Shown here: piece by piece, positions 34,216 to 43,430 of the stretch | How the letters are laid out: the number at the start of each line of letters is the position of its first letter | How positions within the stretch are numbered: position 1 is the stretch's first letter | From: Actinomycetes bacterium | GTDB taxonomy: Bacteria > Actinomycetota > Acidimicrobiia > Acidimicrobiales > RAAP-2 | Length of the DNA: 64,000 nucleotides | Assembly (NCBI GenBank): GCA_021778895.1 | Contig: JAJYBR010000002.1 | Span: forward strand, 124,001-188,000 | Direction: 5' to 3' | Notes under the pieces: generated by a model | Told to the model about the DNA's origin: nothing | Seen by the model: the letters and a program-made list of their open reading frames with translations, nothing else | The model's database searches: none | Program-made: the position numbers and the translations under genes

Positions 34216-35850
34216 TCAGGGACCCGGGGTCCCGTGGGGGCCGCACGAGCGCGGGTCCCAGGGCTGCAGAGCCTGGTTGAGCAGCGTGGGCGCCGAAAAC
34301 GCCGGGTCCGCGTGGACCAGGGCCGGGTCGGCCACCGTCGTCGTCGTGGTCGCCGAGGACGTCGGGTGATGCGCCTTCGTGGACCCCGACGTCGTGGTGG
34401 TCGATGCCCCCGCGGTCGTCGCGGTGGTCGAGGAGGTCGGCCGCTGGGCGGCGACCGGGGCGCTCACGGCCACGTCCGAGCCGGTCACGACGGTCACCTG
34501 GGCGCCGTGCGAGGGGCCGATGGCCATCACGACCGGTCCGCTCAGGTGCTGGGCCACCGCCTCGGCGGCCCCGATCGCGGCCGGCGAGCTGGAGGCGTGG
34601 TAGACGATGGTCTCCGCGCGGCTACCGACCGGCACGACGTTGCCCGTCGCGCGGGCCGCGAACCCGAGGCGCCGCAGGCCGGCCGCGACGACTGGTCCCG
34701 CGCTGGCCACGCCGGTGCCGCCCTCGACGGCGACGCTCACCTGGGCCGGGCGCGGCAGTGGCCGGCCGGTCAGGGTGTTGGTGCCGGGACTGAGCTCGAG
34801 GAAGTGGGTCACGACCGACGTGTCGGTAGGACCCAGGGGGAACTCCACGTCGCCGTAGTTGTAGCCCTGGTAGATGTAGGGACCGGTCTGCAGCAGGACG
34901 ACCGGCAGGGTCACCTGGGGGACGTTGGACACCGAGACGTGGGCGAAGTTCGAGGCCAGCGAGAGCATGTCGGAAAGCGAGAACGCCGAGTCGACCTCGA
35001 GGTTGGGGGCGATCGCCTGGGCCAGGCGCTGGTCGGTGATCGGGTTGCCCAGCCCCCGGGCCTTCAGGGCCTCGGCGACCACCCGCAGGAACTCGTGGTC
35101 GCGCCGGATCCGCGCCAGGTCGCTCAGGCCCTCCTGGGGCCACGTGGCGTGGTTGGTGCTGTCGCCCGGGAAGCGGATCTGGAGGTGGCGGGCGCGCACG
35201 ACCTGGAGGGCCTGGTAGCCGTTGAGGTGCTGGCAGCCGGTGTGGGTGATGTTGAGGCCCGAGTAGGCGTCGAAGACCTCCATCGGGAAGTACATGTTGA
35301 TGCCGCCCAGCACGTTGACGACGTTGGCGAACGTGTCGAAGTTCAGCTCGATGAAGTGGTTGACCGGGATGCCGAAGTCGTTCGTCAGGGCGGACACCAG
35401 CTGGGAGGGGCCCTGGTAGAGCGCGGCGTCGATCTTGTTGGCCCCCGTGGTGCGGGCATTGGGGACGAACACGTCGCGCGGGACCGACAGCAGCGACACC
35501 TGCTTGGTCGTGAAGTTGAGGTGCACGATCATCACCACGTCGCTGTTGACGCCGGTGACCCCCTGGCTGCACAGTCCGTAGGCCTTGTTCTGGACGGCGA
35601 GGGCGCACCGCGAGGTCGAGCCCACCAGCAGGATGTCCTCGGTGTTGTTGTAGCGCGTCGTCTCGTGACCCACCGTGACGCGGTGCACCAGCGAGTTCAG
35701 GTAGAAGTAGTCGCCGACGACCGCGCCCGCGGCGATCACCACGACGGCGAGCACCACGATCACGATGATGCGGGTGCGGCGGCGCCGGACGCGACGGCGG
35801 TGGCGCGCCCGGCGTGGGGGGCGGGGCGCCGCGGCATCCTCGGAAGGCAC
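34216..35850 (-). CDS. LytR-CpsA-Psr (LCP) family cell-wall ligase
   Basis: A 544-residue protein with a basic cytoplasmic head, one membrane helix (residues 27-49) and an extracellular LCP domain. Motifs are DILLVGSTSR, NSDVVMIVHLNFTTKQVSLL followed by SVPRDVFVPNA, NKIDAAL and LARIRRDHEFLRVV. A LytR_C-like domain follows at about 350-450, then a Ser/Thr-rich tail. LCP enzymes attach arabinogalactan or other glycopolymers to peptidoglycan. The GTG start lies 6 nt after TAGAGT on this strand. Confidence 0.9.
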   Translation of the reverse strand: MPSEDAAAPRPPRRARHRRRVRRRRTRIIVIVVLAVVVIAAGAVVGDYFYLNSLVHRVTVGHETTRYNNTEDILLVGSTSRCALAVQNKAYGLCSQGVTGVNSDVVMIVHLNFTTKQVSLLSVPRDVFVPNARTTGANKIDAALYQGPSQLVSALTNDFGIPVNHFIELNFDTFANVVNVLGGINMYFPMEVFDAYSGLNITHTGCQHLNGYQALQVVRARHLQIRFPGDSTNHATWPQEGLSDLARIRRDHEFLRVVAEALKARGLGNPITDQRLAQAIAPNLEVDSAFSLSDMLSLASNFAHVSVSNVPQVTLPVVLLQTGPYIYQGYNYGDVEFPLGPTDTSVVTHFLELSPGTNTLTGRPLPRPAQVSVAVEGGTGVASAGPVVAAGLRRLGFAARATGNVVPVGSRAETIVYHASSSPAAIGAAEAVAQHLSGPVVMAIGPSHGAQVTVVTGSDVAVSAPVAAQRPTSSTTATTAGASTTTTSGSTKAHHPTSSATTTTTVADPALVHADPAFSAPTLLNQALQPWDPRSCGPHGTPGP

Positions 35851-35936
35851 CCTGCGACTCTAGCGAGCGGGCTGCGGCGCGCACTGGTCACCCCGGGGCG
35901 CTGACGGGGGCCCGGGCACCACCACCTACACTCGAG

Positions 35937-37385
35937 ATGGTGCGCCCACGACACTGGTGGCCTGTGCTGGCCGCAATCCTGGCCCTCGGGGCCTCTTCCC
36001 TGGTCGGTGCGGCGAATCCCACCACGACCTGGGGGCGAGCAACCCGCGCCGTGCTGCCCGGTGGCGCGAGCGGCCTGCCCCAGGGATACCTGCCGACCCT
36101 GGCGTGCCCGGCCGTGGGCGACTGCGTGGCCGCGGGCATGTACGCCGACGCCGCGGGTGCCCCCCGGGGCCTGGTGCTCACCGAGAGCGCGGGGCGCTGG
36201 CTGGCGCCGCGCACCATCGCCGCCCCGCCGGGCGCCGCCGCCAGCCCGGGCCTCACCCCGAGCGCCGTCGCCTGCGCGGCCGCCGGCTGGTGCGCGGTCG
36301 TGGGCAGCTACCAGGGCGCGAGCGGCACCACCCTCGCCTTCACGCTGAGCGAGGTCGCGGGGCGCTGGGGAGCCACCCGGGAGGCGCCGCTGCCCGCGGA
36401 CGCCGCCACCACCGGGCAGCTGGCCCAGCTGCGCTCGGTCGCCTGCCCGGCGACCGGCCGCTGCGTGGCCGTGGGCACCTACGTGACGACCGGATCCGCC
36501 ACCAGCGGCCTGGCACTGGCGCAGAGCGGTACGGCCTGGGGCCGCCCGACGGAGCTGCGGGCACCCGCGGACGCCAACCTCGCGTCCCTGCTGTCGGTGA
36601 CGCAGATCGACTGCCCGGCCGCCGGGACGTGCAGCGCCATCGGGACCTACCTGGACACCGACAACGTCCAGCACGGGATCGTCGTCAGCGCCACCGCGGG
36701 GCACTGGGGCGCCGTCCAGACGGTGTCCCCGCCACCGGACGCCAGCCTGTACTCCCACGTGACCCTGAGCGCCCTGGCGTGTCCCAGCGCGGGCACGTGC
36801 TGGGTGGTGGGCACCTACTACGACCACGCCGGGGCCACCGAGCTGCTGGCCCTGCGAATCGTCCAGGGCCGCGTGGGCCACACGGCGGCGATCGCCGCGC
36901 CCCCCGACGCCGGCACCAACCCCCGCGCCTTCTACTACGGCTACGTCGACCTGGCGTGCGCCTCGGCCACGACGTGCGCGGCCGGGGGCCAGTACGTCGA
37001 CCAGGCCGGGCGCTACCAGGGCTTCCTCGTCGACGCGGCCGGGGGCCAGTGGGGACGCGCGCAGCGCCTGACCCTGCCCGCCGGGGCGGTCCAGGCGGGC
37101 CACAACGGCGGCGTGGTCGCCCTGTCGTGCCCGCAGGCCGGCGCGTGCCGCGCCGGGGCGGCCTACGAGGACGCCGCCGGGCACTACCAGGCGCTGGTGG
37201 CCAGCCAGGTGGACGGCCGCTGGCGCGCTGGCACGCGGGTGGTGCTGCCGGCCGACGGGACCAGCGTCGGCATCGATGGCGGCGTCTACGCGCTGGTCTG
37301 CCCGGCCCCGAGCGCGTGCACGGCGGTCGGCAGCTACCTGGTGGGCGCCACGCGCTACGAGGGCTTCCTGCTCGCCACGTCCTGA
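35937..37385 (+). CDS. Exported repeat protein, probable beta-propeller
   Basis: A 482-residue protein with a signal sequence (PVLAAILALGASSLVGAA, residues 9-26). It holds about seven repeats of 55-65 residues built on the pattern L-x-C-P-x3-G-x-C-x-A-V-G-x-Y, then G-x-W and LPADA-like linkers; two conserved cysteines per repeat suggest a disulfide in each blade. Seven such units fit a beta-propeller outside the cell. No enzymatic motif is seen. The start is ATG 35937 or the adjacent GTG 35940; a TACACT box ends 4 or 7 nt before them. Confidence 0.7.
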   Translation: MVRPRHWWPVLAAILALGASSLVGAANPTTTWGRATRAVLPGGASGLPQGYLPTLACPAVGDCVAAGMYADAAGAPRGLVLTESAGRWLAPRTIAAPPGAAASPGLTPSAVACAAAGWCAVVGSYQGASGTTLAFTLSEVAGRWGATREAPLPADAATTGQLAQLRSVACPATGRCVAVGTYVTTGSATSGLALAQSGTAWGRPTELRAPADANLASLLSVTQIDCPAAGTCSAIGTYLDTDNVQHGIVVSATAGHWGAVQTVSPPPDASLYSHVTLSALACPSAGTCWVVGTYYDHAGATELLALRIVQGRVGHTAAIAAPPDAGTNPRAFYYGYVDLACASATTCAAGGQYVDQAGRYQGFLVDAAGGQWGRAQRLTLPAGAVQAGHNGGVVALSCPQAGACRAGAAYEDAAGHYQALVASQVDGRWRAGTRVVLPADGTSVGIDGGVYALVCPAPSACTAVGSYLVGATRYEGFLLATS

Positions 37386-37460
37386 AAGGTTCATCGGCGC
37401 GCCACACCCGTGTCGCTCGCCGGACACCTGGAGCACATCCAGGCTCCCTACGGTGCTCGC

Positions 37461-38216
37461 GTGGCCCCCCTCGACGCCGACCGCTCTCCCGCGGCGCTCG
37501 CCGGGGCCACCCCCCGTCCGGGGTCGGGATCCGGGGACGGAGCCCGTCCGCGGATCCTGGTCGTCGAGGACGAGCCCGGCTACGTGGAGGCCCTGACGCT
37601 CGGCCTGACCGTGGAGGGCTTCGAGGTGCTCGGGGCCGGCACCCTGGCCCGCGCCCGCGAGGTCCTGCGCGAGGTGGACTGCGACCTGGTGCTGCTCGAC
37701 GTGATGCTGCCCGACGGCTCGGGCCTCGACCTGTGCCGGGAGCTGCACGCCAGCACGCGCACCCCGGTGATCGTGGTGTCGGCGCGCTCGCAGGAGGTCG
37801 ACGTCGTCGTGGGCCTCGAGCTGGGCGCGGCCGACTACGTGACCAAGCCCTACCGCCTGCGCGAGCTGGTGGCGCGCATCCGCTCGGTGCTGCGCCGGCC
37901 CGGCGCCACCGACGCGTCACGGGTCGTCGTCGGCGACCTGGACATCGACCTCGAGGGGCGCACCGTGGCGCGGCGCGGCGTGCCGGTCGTCCTCAGCCGC
38001 CGCGAGTTCGACCTCCTGGCCCTGCTGGTCGAGCGCCGCGGGCAGGTGATCACCCGCGAGCGGTGCCTGGACGCGCTGTGGTGGGGGGTGGACCTCGCCG
38101 ACACCCGCACCCTCGACACCCACGTCAAGCGCCTGCGCGCCAAGCTGGAGGACGACCCGGCCCAGCCCCGGCACCTGATCACGGTGCGCGGCGTCGGCTT
38201 CCGGCTCGACGGGTAG
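37461..38216 (+). CDS. OmpR/PhoB-family response regulator, no adjacent kinase
   Basis: A 251-residue regulator. A ~30-residue proline/glycine-rich leader precedes the receiver domain (ILVVEDEPGYVEA, phosphoacceptor in VLLDVMLPDGSGLDL, lysine in YVTKPYRLREL). The winged-helix domain has LSRREFDLLALLVERRGQVI and TLDTHVKRLRAKLEDDP. No histidine kinase is next to it. The GTG at 37461 is chosen over an upstream GTG at 37410 because TACGGT (37449-37454) ends 6 nt before it. Confidence 0.85.
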   Translation: MAPLDADRSPAALAGATPRPGSGSGDGARPRILVVEDEPGYVEALTLGLTVEGFEVLGAGTLARAREVLREVDCDLVLLDVMLPDGSGLDLCRELHASTRTPVIVVSARSQEVDVVVGLELGAADYVTKPYRLRELVARIRSVLRRPGATDASRVVVGDLDIDLEGRTVARRGVPVVLSRREFDLLALLVERRGQVITRERCLDALWWGVDLADTRTLDTHVKRLRAKLEDDPAQPRHLITVRGVGFRLDG

Positions 38217-38238
38217 GCACCACCACTACCCTGAGCGC

Positions 38239-38706
38239 GTGCACCCCGGGGACCGCGCGCCGGACTTCACCCTTCGCGACCAGGACGGCGTCGAGCGCCA
38301 CCTGGCCGAGCTGGTGGCCCACGGGCCGGTGGTCCTGTTCTTCTACCCGCTGGCCGGCTCTCCGGGCTGCACCGCCGAGAGCTGCCACTTCCGTGATCTG
38401 GCGCGAGAGTTCGCCGACCTGCACGCGACGCGCCTGGGGATCTCCATGGACTCGGTGGAGCGCCAGGCGGCCTTCGCCGGCTCCCACCACCTCGACTACC
38501 CCCTGCTCTCGGACCCGGGGGGCACGGTGGCGCGCGCCTACGGCGTCAAGCGGGCCCTTGGCCTGCTGCGCGTGCGCCGGGTGACCTTCGTGATCGCTGC
38601 GGGCGGGGACGTCGTGGCGGTCTTCGCCTCCGAGCGCCGCATGGACGCGCACGCCGACCAGGCCCTCGCGGCCCTGCGCGCGCTCGCCGACCCGTCCGCG
38701 CGCTGA
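38239..38706 (+). CDS. Peroxiredoxin, PrxQ/Bcp type
   Basis: A 155-residue thiol peroxidase. The peroxidatic cysteine is in the motif PLAGSPGCTAESCHF and a second cysteine follows five residues later, as in PrxQ/BCP, allowing an intramolecular disulfide. It should reduce peroxides with thioredoxin as electron donor; TrxA and TrxB are encoded at 57933-59288. A TACCCT box ends 6 nt before the GTG start. Confidence 0.88.
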   Translation: MHPGDRAPDFTLRDQDGVERHLAELVAHGPVVLFFYPLAGSPGCTAESCHFRDLAREFADLHATRLGISMDSVERQAAFAGSHHLDYPLLSDPGGTVARAYGVKRALGLLRVRRVTFVIAAGGDVVAVFASERRMDAHADQALAALRALADPSAR

Positions 38707-38749
38707 GGCCGCCCGAGCGGACGGCGAGCCAACCGGCGGGGACGGTCGC

Positions 38750-40120
38750 CTAGGGGGCGATGATCGCGGGAGCGGGGTCCTCGAGGAACTGGCCCACGTG
38801 GGCCAGGAACGCCGAGGCCAGCGCACCGTCGATCTGGCGGTGGTCGAAGGCCATCGACAGGTCGACGGTCTCGCGGGGCACGACGGTGTCGCCGACGACC
38901 CAGGGCCGGCGCGCGATCTGGCCGACCGCGACGATGGCCCCGGTGCCCGGCGGCAGGATCGGCACCGCACCATCGACGTGGAACGGGCCCACGTTGGTGA
39001 TGGTCAGCGTCGTGTGCAGCATCTCGTCGGGCGTCGAGGCCGCCGTGCGGGCGCGTTCGATGGTGCCCGTGAGGGCTGCCGCCAGCTCGCTCGGGCCCAT
39101 CCGGTCGGCGCCCTTGATGTTGGGCACCAGCAGCCCGCGCGGCGAGGCGACCGCGATGCCCAGGTTGACCTGGCGCCGCACGATCACCTCACCCGCCGCC
39201 GCGTCGAAGGACGAGTTGATGCCGGGGAAGTGGCGAGCGCCGTCGCACAGGGCCAGGGCCACGATCAGCAGGGGCGAGATGCGCAGGGGGGCGAAGGCGG
39301 GACGCTGACGCAGGGACGCCACCAGCTCCATGGTCTTGGTCGCGTCCACGCGCACCCAGGCCGCCGCGTGAGGCGCGCTGAAGGCACTCGTGGTCATGGC
39401 CTCGGCCATGGCCCGGGCCACCCCGCGCACCGCGAGACGCTCCTCGCGGGGTCCGGCATCCCAGCCGGCGATCTCGTGGCCGGCAAAGCGCGTCGGCCCG
39501 AGTGGTGCGGCCGGAGTCGCCGGGGCCGGGGACGGCACGGGCGCCGCCAGGGCCCGCTCCACGTCGGCGCGCGTGATGATGCCGTCGCGGCCGGTACCCG
39601 TCAAGGTGCGCAGGTCGACGCCGTGCTGGCGCGCGTAGAGGCGCACCGGCGGCGTCGTGCGGGGCACCAGGAGGCCACTGGCGACGGGCGCCGGAGCCGC
39701 CGCGGGCGCGGCGGGCGCCGCGGCGTGGTGGCGGTGCCGGCGGGCCTGGTCGGGACTCACGCCGTAGCCGACGAGGACCGGCGTGCGCTCGGTCTCGGCG
39801 GCCTCGGCGGTCGGTGCGGGCGCGGCCTTCGGGGCCGGGGCCGGCGTCGCGGGCGCGGCCGCGGGGACCGTCGGGCCCCCAGACTCGCCGCCGTCGAAGT
39901 CGACCAGCGGGTGCCCGACCTCGATGACGTCGCCGACCGCGCCGTGCAGGGTCGTCACCGTTCCCGCGTAGGGGCTGGGCAGCTCGACGACCGCCTTGGC
40001 GGTCTCGATCTCGACCAGGGGCTGGTTCAGCGTGACGACGTCGCCGACGGCGACCTTCCAGGACACGATCTCGGCCTCCACGAGGCCCTCGCCCACGTCA
40101 GGCAGCAGGAAGACGCTCAC
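38750..40120 (-). CDS. Dihydrolipoamide acyltransferase (E2) of a 2-oxoacid dehydrogenase
   Basis: A 456-residue E2 protein: lipoyl domain (residues 1-77, lysine in EIETAKAVVELPSPY), Ala/Pro linker, E1/E3-binding domain near 155-190 (VRLYARQHGVDLRTLTGTG), and the catalytic acyltransferase domain ending with DHRQIDGALA, which contains the active histidine and aspartate. The GTG start overlaps the E1-beta stop. Without E3 and regulators in view, it may belong to a branched-chain 2-oxoacid or pyruvate dehydrogenase; branched-chain is favoured by the split E1. Confidence 0.88.
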   Translation of the reverse strand: MSVFLLPDVGEGLVEAEIVSWKVAVGDVVTLNQPLVEIETAKAVVELPSPYAGTVTTLHGAVGDVIEVGHPLVDFDGGESGGPTVPAAAPATPAPAPKAAPAPTAEAAETERTPVLVGYGVSPDQARRHRHHAAAPAAPAAAPAPVASGLLVPRTTPPVRLYARQHGVDLRTLTGTGRDGIITRADVERALAAPVPSPAPATPAAPLGPTRFAGHEIAGWDAGPREERLAVRGVARAMAEAMTTSAFSAPHAAAWVRVDATKTMELVASLRQRPAFAPLRISPLLIVALALCDGARHFPGINSSFDAAAGEVIVRRQVNLGIAVASPRGLLVPNIKGADRMGPSELAAALTGTIERARTAASTPDEMLHTTLTITNVGPFHVDGAVPILPPGTGAIVAVGQIARRPWVVGDTVVPRETVDLSMAFDHRQIDGALASAFLAHVGQFLEDPAPAIIAP

Positions 40121-41097
40121 GAGTCGTGCTCCATCAGCTGGTCGAGCGACCACAGGACCCGGTCGACCGAGGGCCGGAACTCGTCCTCGATCTTCGAGGC
40201 CGGGTAGGGGACGTAGAAGCCGCTGACCCGGGTGGCCGGGGCGCGCAGCGAGTAGAAGCAGCGCTCCTGGATGGCGGCCACGATCTCGGAGCCCACCGAC
40301 GCGATCGGGGGGGCCTCCTGGATGACGAGGAGGCGGCCGGTGCGCTCGACCGACGCCGCCACGGTGTCCAGGTCCATCGGGGACAGGCCGCGCAGGTCGA
40401 TCACCTCGAGGTCTCGACCCTCCTCGGCCGCCGCCTCGGCGGCCTGCAGCGCGACCTTGACCATCGACCCGTAGGCGACGACCGTCACGTCCCGGCCGGG
40501 CCGGCGCACCACGGCGTCGAAGAGCCCGGTGGGCGGGTTCTCGAGGTCGACCTCGCCCTTGTCCCAGTAGCGGCACTTGGGCTCGCAGAAGATCACCGGG
40601 TCGTCATGGGCGACCGCCTGCTGGATCATCCAGTAGGCGTCGTTGGGCGTCGAGCAGGCCACCACGCGCAGGCCCGCGGTGTGGACGAAGTAGGCCTCGG
40701 GGCTCTCGGAGTGGTGCTCGACGGCGCCGATCCCGCCCTGGAAGGGCAGGCGGATCACCAGGCCCATGGTGTAGGCGCCCGCCGAGCGCTTGTGCAACTT
40801 GGCGGCCTGCGAGACGATCTGGTCGAAGGCGGGGTAGACGAAGCCGTCGAACTGGATCTCCACCACCGTGCGGTAGCCGCGCATCGCCAGACCCACCGAC
40901 GTGCCCACGATCGCCGACTCGGCCAGGGGCGCGTCGATCACGCGGTCCTCGCCGAAGTCCTTCTGGAGGCCGTCGGTGACGCGGAAGACCCCGCCCAGCT
41001 TGCCGATGTCCTCGCCCAGCAGCAAGACGTGCCGGTCGGACTCCAGGGCCCGGCGGAGCCCCTCGTTGAGGGCCTTGGCCATCGTCATCATGGTCAC
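40117..41097 (-). CDS. 2-oxoacid dehydrogenase E1 beta subunit
   Basis: A 326-residue protein. LLGEDIGKLGGVFRVTDGLQ and RVIDAPLAESAIVGTSVGLA are typical of E1-beta, as is SHHSESPE-like VEHHSESPEAYFVHTAGLRV. It forms the TPP-binding dimer interface with E1-alpha. The GTG at 41097 (VTMMTMAKALNEGL) overlaps the E1-alpha stop, so all three genes form one coupled operon. Confidence 0.9.
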   Translation of the reverse strand: MTMMTMAKALNEGLRRALESDRHVLLLGEDIGKLGGVFRVTDGLQKDFGEDRVIDAPLAESAIVGTSVGLAMRGYRTVVEIQFDGFVYPAFDQIVSQAAKLHKRSAGAYTMGLVIRLPFQGGIGAVEHHSESPEAYFVHTAGLRVVACSTPNDAYWMIQQAVAHDDPVIFCEPKCRYWDKGEVDLENPPTGLFDAVVRRPGRDVTVVAYGSMVKVALQAAEAAAEEGRDLEVIDLRGLSPMDLDTVAASVERTGRLLVIQEAPPIASVGSEIVAAIQERCFYSLRAPATRVSGFYVPYPASKIEDEFRPSVDRVLWSLDQLMEHDS

Positions 41098-42158
41098 GGC
41101 GCCACCTCCGCCAGGAAGGCCGACAGGGTCCGGCGACCCTCCTCCACCCAGGGGTGGGGCTCGGCGTACACATCGTCGAACATGTCGGTCGCCGGCGGCG
41201 GACCCATCGCCAGGACGTCCTCGCGCAGCGCCAGCGCCAGCGCATCGGCCTCCTCGGCGATCTCGGCGAAGCGGGAGGACCGCACGCGGTGCGAGCGCGC
41301 CAGCAGGGCCTTGACCCGCTCGACGGGGTCGCGGTGGCGCCAGACCTCGACGTCGGCCTCGACCCGGTAGCGGGTCGGGTCGTCCGAGGTGGTGTGGGCG
41401 CCCATGCGGTAGGTGAAGGCCTCGATCAGCGTGGGTCCCTCGCCGGCCCGCGCCCGGTCCAGGGCCCGGCGGGTCACCTCGTACATGGCCAGCACGTCGT
41501 TGCCGTCCACGCGCACGCCGGGGAACCCGAAGCCGTCCGCCCGGTGATAGAGGGGGATGCGGGTCTGGAGCGATGTCGGCTCGGAGATCGCCCACTGGTT
41601 GTTCTGCAGGACGAAGACCACCGGCGCCTGGAAGGATGCCGCCCACACGAAGGACTCCAGGACGTCGCCCTGGCTGGAGGCCCCGTCACCGAAGAAGACC
41701 ATCACGGCCTCGTCGGCCCCGTCGCGCTGGATGCCCATCGCGTAGCCGACCGCGTGCAGGGTCTGGTCCCCCAGGACCACCGTCGGCAGGGAGTAGCGGT
41801 ACTGGCGCGGGTCCCACCCGCCGGTCACCGTGGCGCGGAAGATGCGGGCCATGTCGGCCGGCGGCACGCCGCGGGTCCAGGCGACCCCGTGCTCGCGGTA
41901 GCTCGGGAAGGCGAAGTCCTGGGGACCCAGGGCCCGGCCCGCGCCGATCTGCGCCGCCTCCTGCCCCTGCAGCGGCGCCCACAGGGCCAGCTGGCCCTGG
42001 CGCTGCAGCGACGTCGCCTCGTTGCACAGTCGCCGCACGATCACCATGTCGCGGTAGAAGCCGAGGATCTCGTCGCGCGTCAGCGTTGACTCGTAGTCAT
42101 CGTGCTGGCGGCGCTCGCCCTCGGGCGTCAGCAGCTGGATCAGCTCCTCGCCCCCCAT
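41094..42158 (-). CDS. 2-oxoacid dehydrogenase E1 alpha subunit
   Basis: A 354-residue TPP enzyme. The thiamine motif is FFGDGASSQGDVLES ending in VLQNNQWAIS. The phosphorylation-loop type segment YRMGAHTTSDDPTRYR fits the branched-chain/pyruvate E1-alpha family. It decarboxylates the 2-oxoacid and passes the acyl group to E2. First gene of the operon, with GAAGGAGGG before the ATG and a TAGGGT box at 42187-42192 on this strand. Confidence 0.9.
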   Translation of the reverse strand: MGGEELIQLLTPEGERRQHDDYESTLTRDEILGFYRDMVIVRRLCNEATSLQRQGQLALWAPLQGQEAAQIGAGRALGPQDFAFPSYREHGVAWTRGVPPADMARIFRATVTGGWDPRQYRYSLPTVVLGDQTLHAVGYAMGIQRDGADEAVMVFFGDGASSQGDVLESFVWAASFQAPVVFVLQNNQWAISEPTSLQTRIPLYHRADGFGFPGVRVDGNDVLAMYEVTRRALDRARAGEGPTLIEAFTYRMGAHTTSDDPTRYRVEADVEVWRHRDPVERVKALLARSHRVRSSRFAEIAEEADALALALREDVLAMGPPPATDMFDDVYAEPHPWVEEGRRTLSAFLAEVAP

Positions 42159-42186
42159 GACCCTCCTTCAATTAGGCCAACGGACA

Positions 42187-42203
42187 CCCTACTCCCGTAC
42201 CAT
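42187..42203. promoter_or_regulatory. Divergent -10 boxes of E1-alpha and MFS genes
   Basis: TAGGGT (minus strand, 42187-42192) serves the 2-oxoacid dehydrogenase operon with a ~22-nt leader. TACCAT (plus strand, 42198-42203) ends 6 nt before the MFS ATG. The two boxes are only 5 bp apart, so the promoters must compete for polymerase. Confidence 0.6.
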
Positions 42204-42209
42204 ACGGGG

Positions 42210-43430
42210 ATGCCTCGCGTGCTGGTGGACCTGGGGCCCCTGCGGCGGCATCGAGACTTCCGTCTCCTCATCAGCGGCCAGCTGGTGTCGCTGCTGGGCT
42301 CGAACCTGACGCTGGTCGCCGTCCCCTACCAGGTCTACCTCCTGACCCACTCGAGCCTATGGGTGGGCACCGCCAGCCTCCTGCAGCTGCCCCCGCTGGT
42401 CGCGGGCTCGCTGTGGGGTGGCGTGCTCGGGGACCGCTTCGACCGGCGCGTCCTGTTCGTGGCCAGCTCGCTGGTGCTGGCCCTGCTCAGCGCGGCCCTG
42501 GCCCTCAACGTCCACGGAGGCGACCTGGCGAGCCTGCTGTCCCTGGCCGCGCTGGCCGCGGGAGCGGGCGGCTTCGCCGGGCCGGTGCGCACCGCGACGA
42601 TCCCGGTGCTCGTGGCCAGCGACGAGTTGGTCGCCGCCTACTCGGTCAACCAGGTCATCGTGAACATCGCCGCGGTGGTCGGCGCGGCGATCGCCGGGGT
42701 GCTGATCGCCGCCGTCGGCCTGACCGCCTGCTACGGCCTGGACGCCACGAGCTTCGCCGTGCTGGCGCTGGCGACGGCCCGGATGCGCCCCCTGCCCCCG
42801 TCGGGCGACCACGCCGGCATCCCGCTGCGGCGTGCGCTCGTCGACGGGTTCCGCTACATCCGCGACAACCGGATCGCCCAGGCCGTCTACCTCGTCGACC
42901 TGATCGCCATGGTCTTCGGCCTGCCGCGGGCGCTGTTCCCGGCCGTGGCCCTCACGATCTACCACGGCGGGGCGCGCACCGTGGGACTGCTCTACGCGGC
43001 CCCCGGCGTGGGTGCCCTGGTGATGGCGCTGGGGACGGGCTGGATCGCCCACGTGCGCCGCCGCGGCCGGCTGGTCATCGTCGTCGTGGTGGGCTGGGGC
43101 CTGTCCATGGCCGTCTTCGGGCTGGTGCCGGCCGCGGCGGTCGGTCTGGCCTGCCTGGCCGTGGCGGGCGCGACGGACGTGATCTCCACCGTCTTGCGCA
43201 ACACGATCCTCCAGAACGCGATCACCGACGAGTACCGCAGCCGCGTCTCGGCGATCCAGCTCGCCGTCGTGACCGGCGGGCCGCGCCTCGGGGACCTGGA
43301 GGCCGGGGCGGTGGCGACGGCCACCTCGACCGAGTTCTCGATCGTCTCAGGCGGGTTGGCCTGCGTCCTCGGGGTGCTCCTGCTGGCGCGCTGGCGCCCC
43401 ACCTTCTGGCGCGCGAGCGCGGACCGCTAG
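42210..43430 (+). CDS. MFS transporter (EntS-like, 12 helices)
   Basis: A 406-residue membrane protein with DFRLLISGQLVSLLGSNLTL, the MFS motif A GGVLGDRFDRRVLFV, and about 12 helices. It resembles the group around the enterobactin exporter EntS and macrolide exporters; direction and substrate are unknown. Its last 84 bp overlap the convergent rlmN gene. Confidence 0.82.
   Translation: MPRVLVDLGPLRRHRDFRLLISGQLVSLLGSNLTLVAVPYQVYLLTHSSLWVGTASLLQLPPLVAGSLWGGVLGDRFDRRVLFVASSLVLALLSAALALNVHGGDLASLLSLAALAAGAGGFAGPVRTATIPVLVASDELVAAYSVNQVIVNIAAVVGAAIAGVLIAAVGLTACYGLDATSFAVLALATARMRPLPPSGDHAGIPLRRALVDGFRYIRDNRIAQAVYLVDLIAMVFGLPRALFPAVALTIYHGGARTVGLLYAAPGVGALVMALGTGWIAHVRRRGRLVIVVVVGWGLSMAVFGLVPAAAVGLACLAVAGATDVISTVLRNTILQNAITDEYRSRVSAIQLAVVTGGPRLGDLEAGAVATATSTEFSIVSGGLACVLGVLLLARWRPTFWRASADR

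Noticed and set aside
34216..34460. Transposon-like or foreign DNA at the Thr-rich tail of the LCP gene
   Set aside because: The repeats are simple ACC/ACG threonine codons in a surface-protein linker, with host-like GC content.
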